DNA from: an uncultured Lachnospiraceae bacterium
GTDB lineage: Bacteria > Bacillota_A > Clostridia > Lachnospirales > Lachnospiraceae
Assembly: GCA_902795985.1 (NCBI GenBank)
Contig: CADBNG010000011.1
Span: 1 to 5,014, forward strand
Reading direction: 5' to 3'
DNA: 5,014 nt
A program made the position numbers and the translations under genes. The notes beneath the pieces are model-generated. The model searched no databases. It saw nothing but the letters and a program-made list of their open reading frames with translations, and had not been told where the DNA came from. Position 1 is the first letter of the stretch. Each line of letters opens with the position of its first letter. Positions 4,275 to 5,014 of the stretch are shown here, one piece after another.

Positions 4275-5014
4275 ATGGCTGTTTTTCTGCACGCGCTTTC
4301 CGCGGTGTCGATCATATTCTTACTGATGGCCGTCGGATACGGCCTGAGCGCGCTCGGGTGGGTCCATGCGCCGGAAAAGAAATTCATCAGCCGTTATGTC
4401 ATCAACATCGGCGTTCCCGCGAATACGATCGCCGGCCTTCTGAAAAATCTGGACCGGGAGGAGGTCCGTCAGTTCGGCCGCTACCTTCTCGTCCCCCTCT
4501 GCACGATCCTGATCTCGCTGGCGGTCAGCGTCGCTGCCGCAAAACTCCTTCGTCTCCCGAGAAAACAAAGCGGGGTCTTCATTTCTCTCGCTTTTCTTTC
4601 AAACACGCTGTTCATCGGTCTGCCGATGGGACTCGGCCTGTTCGGAGAGGTTTCCGTCCCCTATGTCATGATCTATTATATGATCTCCACGATATTTACG
4701 CAGACCGTCATCATCCTGCTGATCGAACACGCCGGAAGAGAGCCCGGTGCGGCGGCAGCTTCCCTGCCGGCAGGTCAGCGGATCGCCGGCTTTCTGAAAG
4801 ATATCTTTTTAAAACCGCCGATCCTTTCGATCATCGCGGCTTATCTCCTGCTGCTTCTGGATGTCCGGCTGCCGGACATGCTGATGTCCCTGGCAGGGTA
4901 TCTGGGCAATACCGTCACGCCGCTGGCGCTGATGTACTGCGGCTTTATCGTCTATGAAATCGGTCTGCGCAGCATCCGGATCAAAAAAGGCATGCCGCTG
5001 ATGCTGCTGATCCG
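4275..5014 (+). CDS. AEC (auxin efflux carrier) family transporter, N-terminal part (cut by window edge)
   Basis: This is the first 246 codons of a membrane transporter of the AEC family, whose bacterial members move organic acids such as malate or malonate, or other small anions. Helices are expected at about 8-28, 38-57, 70-90, 101-122, 130-150, 180-197 and 205-228. Family marks are NIGVPANTI (44-52) in the second helix, SNTLFIGLP (109-117) in the fourth and GNTVTPLALMYCGF (211-224) after the central loop. Residues 151-175 form the polar central loop that divides the two halves of the protein. Whole proteins are about 310 residues, so some 60 are missing. AAAGGGG at 4261-4267, seven bases before the ATG, supports the start. 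It is transcribed divergently from the glutamate-cysteine ligase gene. The substrate is unknown. Confidence 0.9.
   Translation, partial: MAVFLHALSAVSIIFLLMAVGYGLSALGWVHAPEKKFISRYVINIGVPANTIAGLLKNLDREEVRQFGRYLLVPLCTILISLAVSVAAAKLLRLPRKQSGVFISLAFLSNTLFIGLPMGLGLFGEVSVPYVMIYYMISTIFTQTVIILLIEHAGREPGAAAASLPAGQRIAGFLKDIFLKPPILSIIAAYLLLLLDVRLPDMLMSLAGYLGNTVTPLALMYCGFIVYEIGLRSIRIKKGMPLMLLI

Noticed and set aside
4358..4957. Plus-strand open frame of 199 codons
   Set aside because: It is a shifted frame of the AEC transporter gene, Arg/Pro-rich and without helices; the transporter frame carries the conserved motifs.

Overview
This window looks like chromosomal DNA from an uncultured or gut/rumen-type member of the Firmicutes, class Clostridia. 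The evidence is strong AGGAGG-like ribosome binding sites, sigma-A-type promoters, a MATE transporter with a typical clostridial N-terminus, and a secreted ComEC-like hydrolase carrying the Ada-type zinc tail often seen in that group. The DNA is fairly GC-rich for a clostridium. The class assignment is an inference from protein style and is not proven.

Layout, left to right. Positions 1-494 (minus) hold the N-terminal third of a MATE-family efflux pump that runs off the window. Positions 600-1745 (minus) encode an exported metallo-beta-lactamase-fold hydrolase of the ComEC/Rec2 C-terminal type, with an Ala/Glu-rich linker and an Ada-like zinc-binding tail. Positions 1791-2315 (minus) encode a six-helix HdeD/DUF308 membrane protein. 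These three genes point the same way, with gaps of 45 and 105 bases, and are probably read from a promoter near 2377-2405. Positions 2316-2818 have no credible gene but are dense in structured DNA: a 23-base palindrome, a 102-base segment bounded by a perfect 12-base inverted repeat ending in A7/T7, an 11-base exact tandem repeat, several hairpins and a good leftward promoter with no gene directly behind it. Positions 2819-4099 (minus) encode a stand-alone glutamate-cysteine ligase. Positions 4100-4274 form a divergent promoter region, and 4275-5014 (plus) hold the start of an AEC-family transporter cut by the window edge.

Functionally, the gene set is housekeeping or stress-related: thiol synthesis (gamma-glutamylcysteine), membrane stress protein, two transporters and an exported hydrolase. 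I see no phage, CRISPR, transposase, toxin-antitoxin or defence genes. The most unusual parts are the repeat-rich intergenic region, which may encode a small structured RNA or hold a MITE/REP-like element, and the hydrolase's Ada-like tail, in which the methyl-acceptor cysteine position is a histidine.
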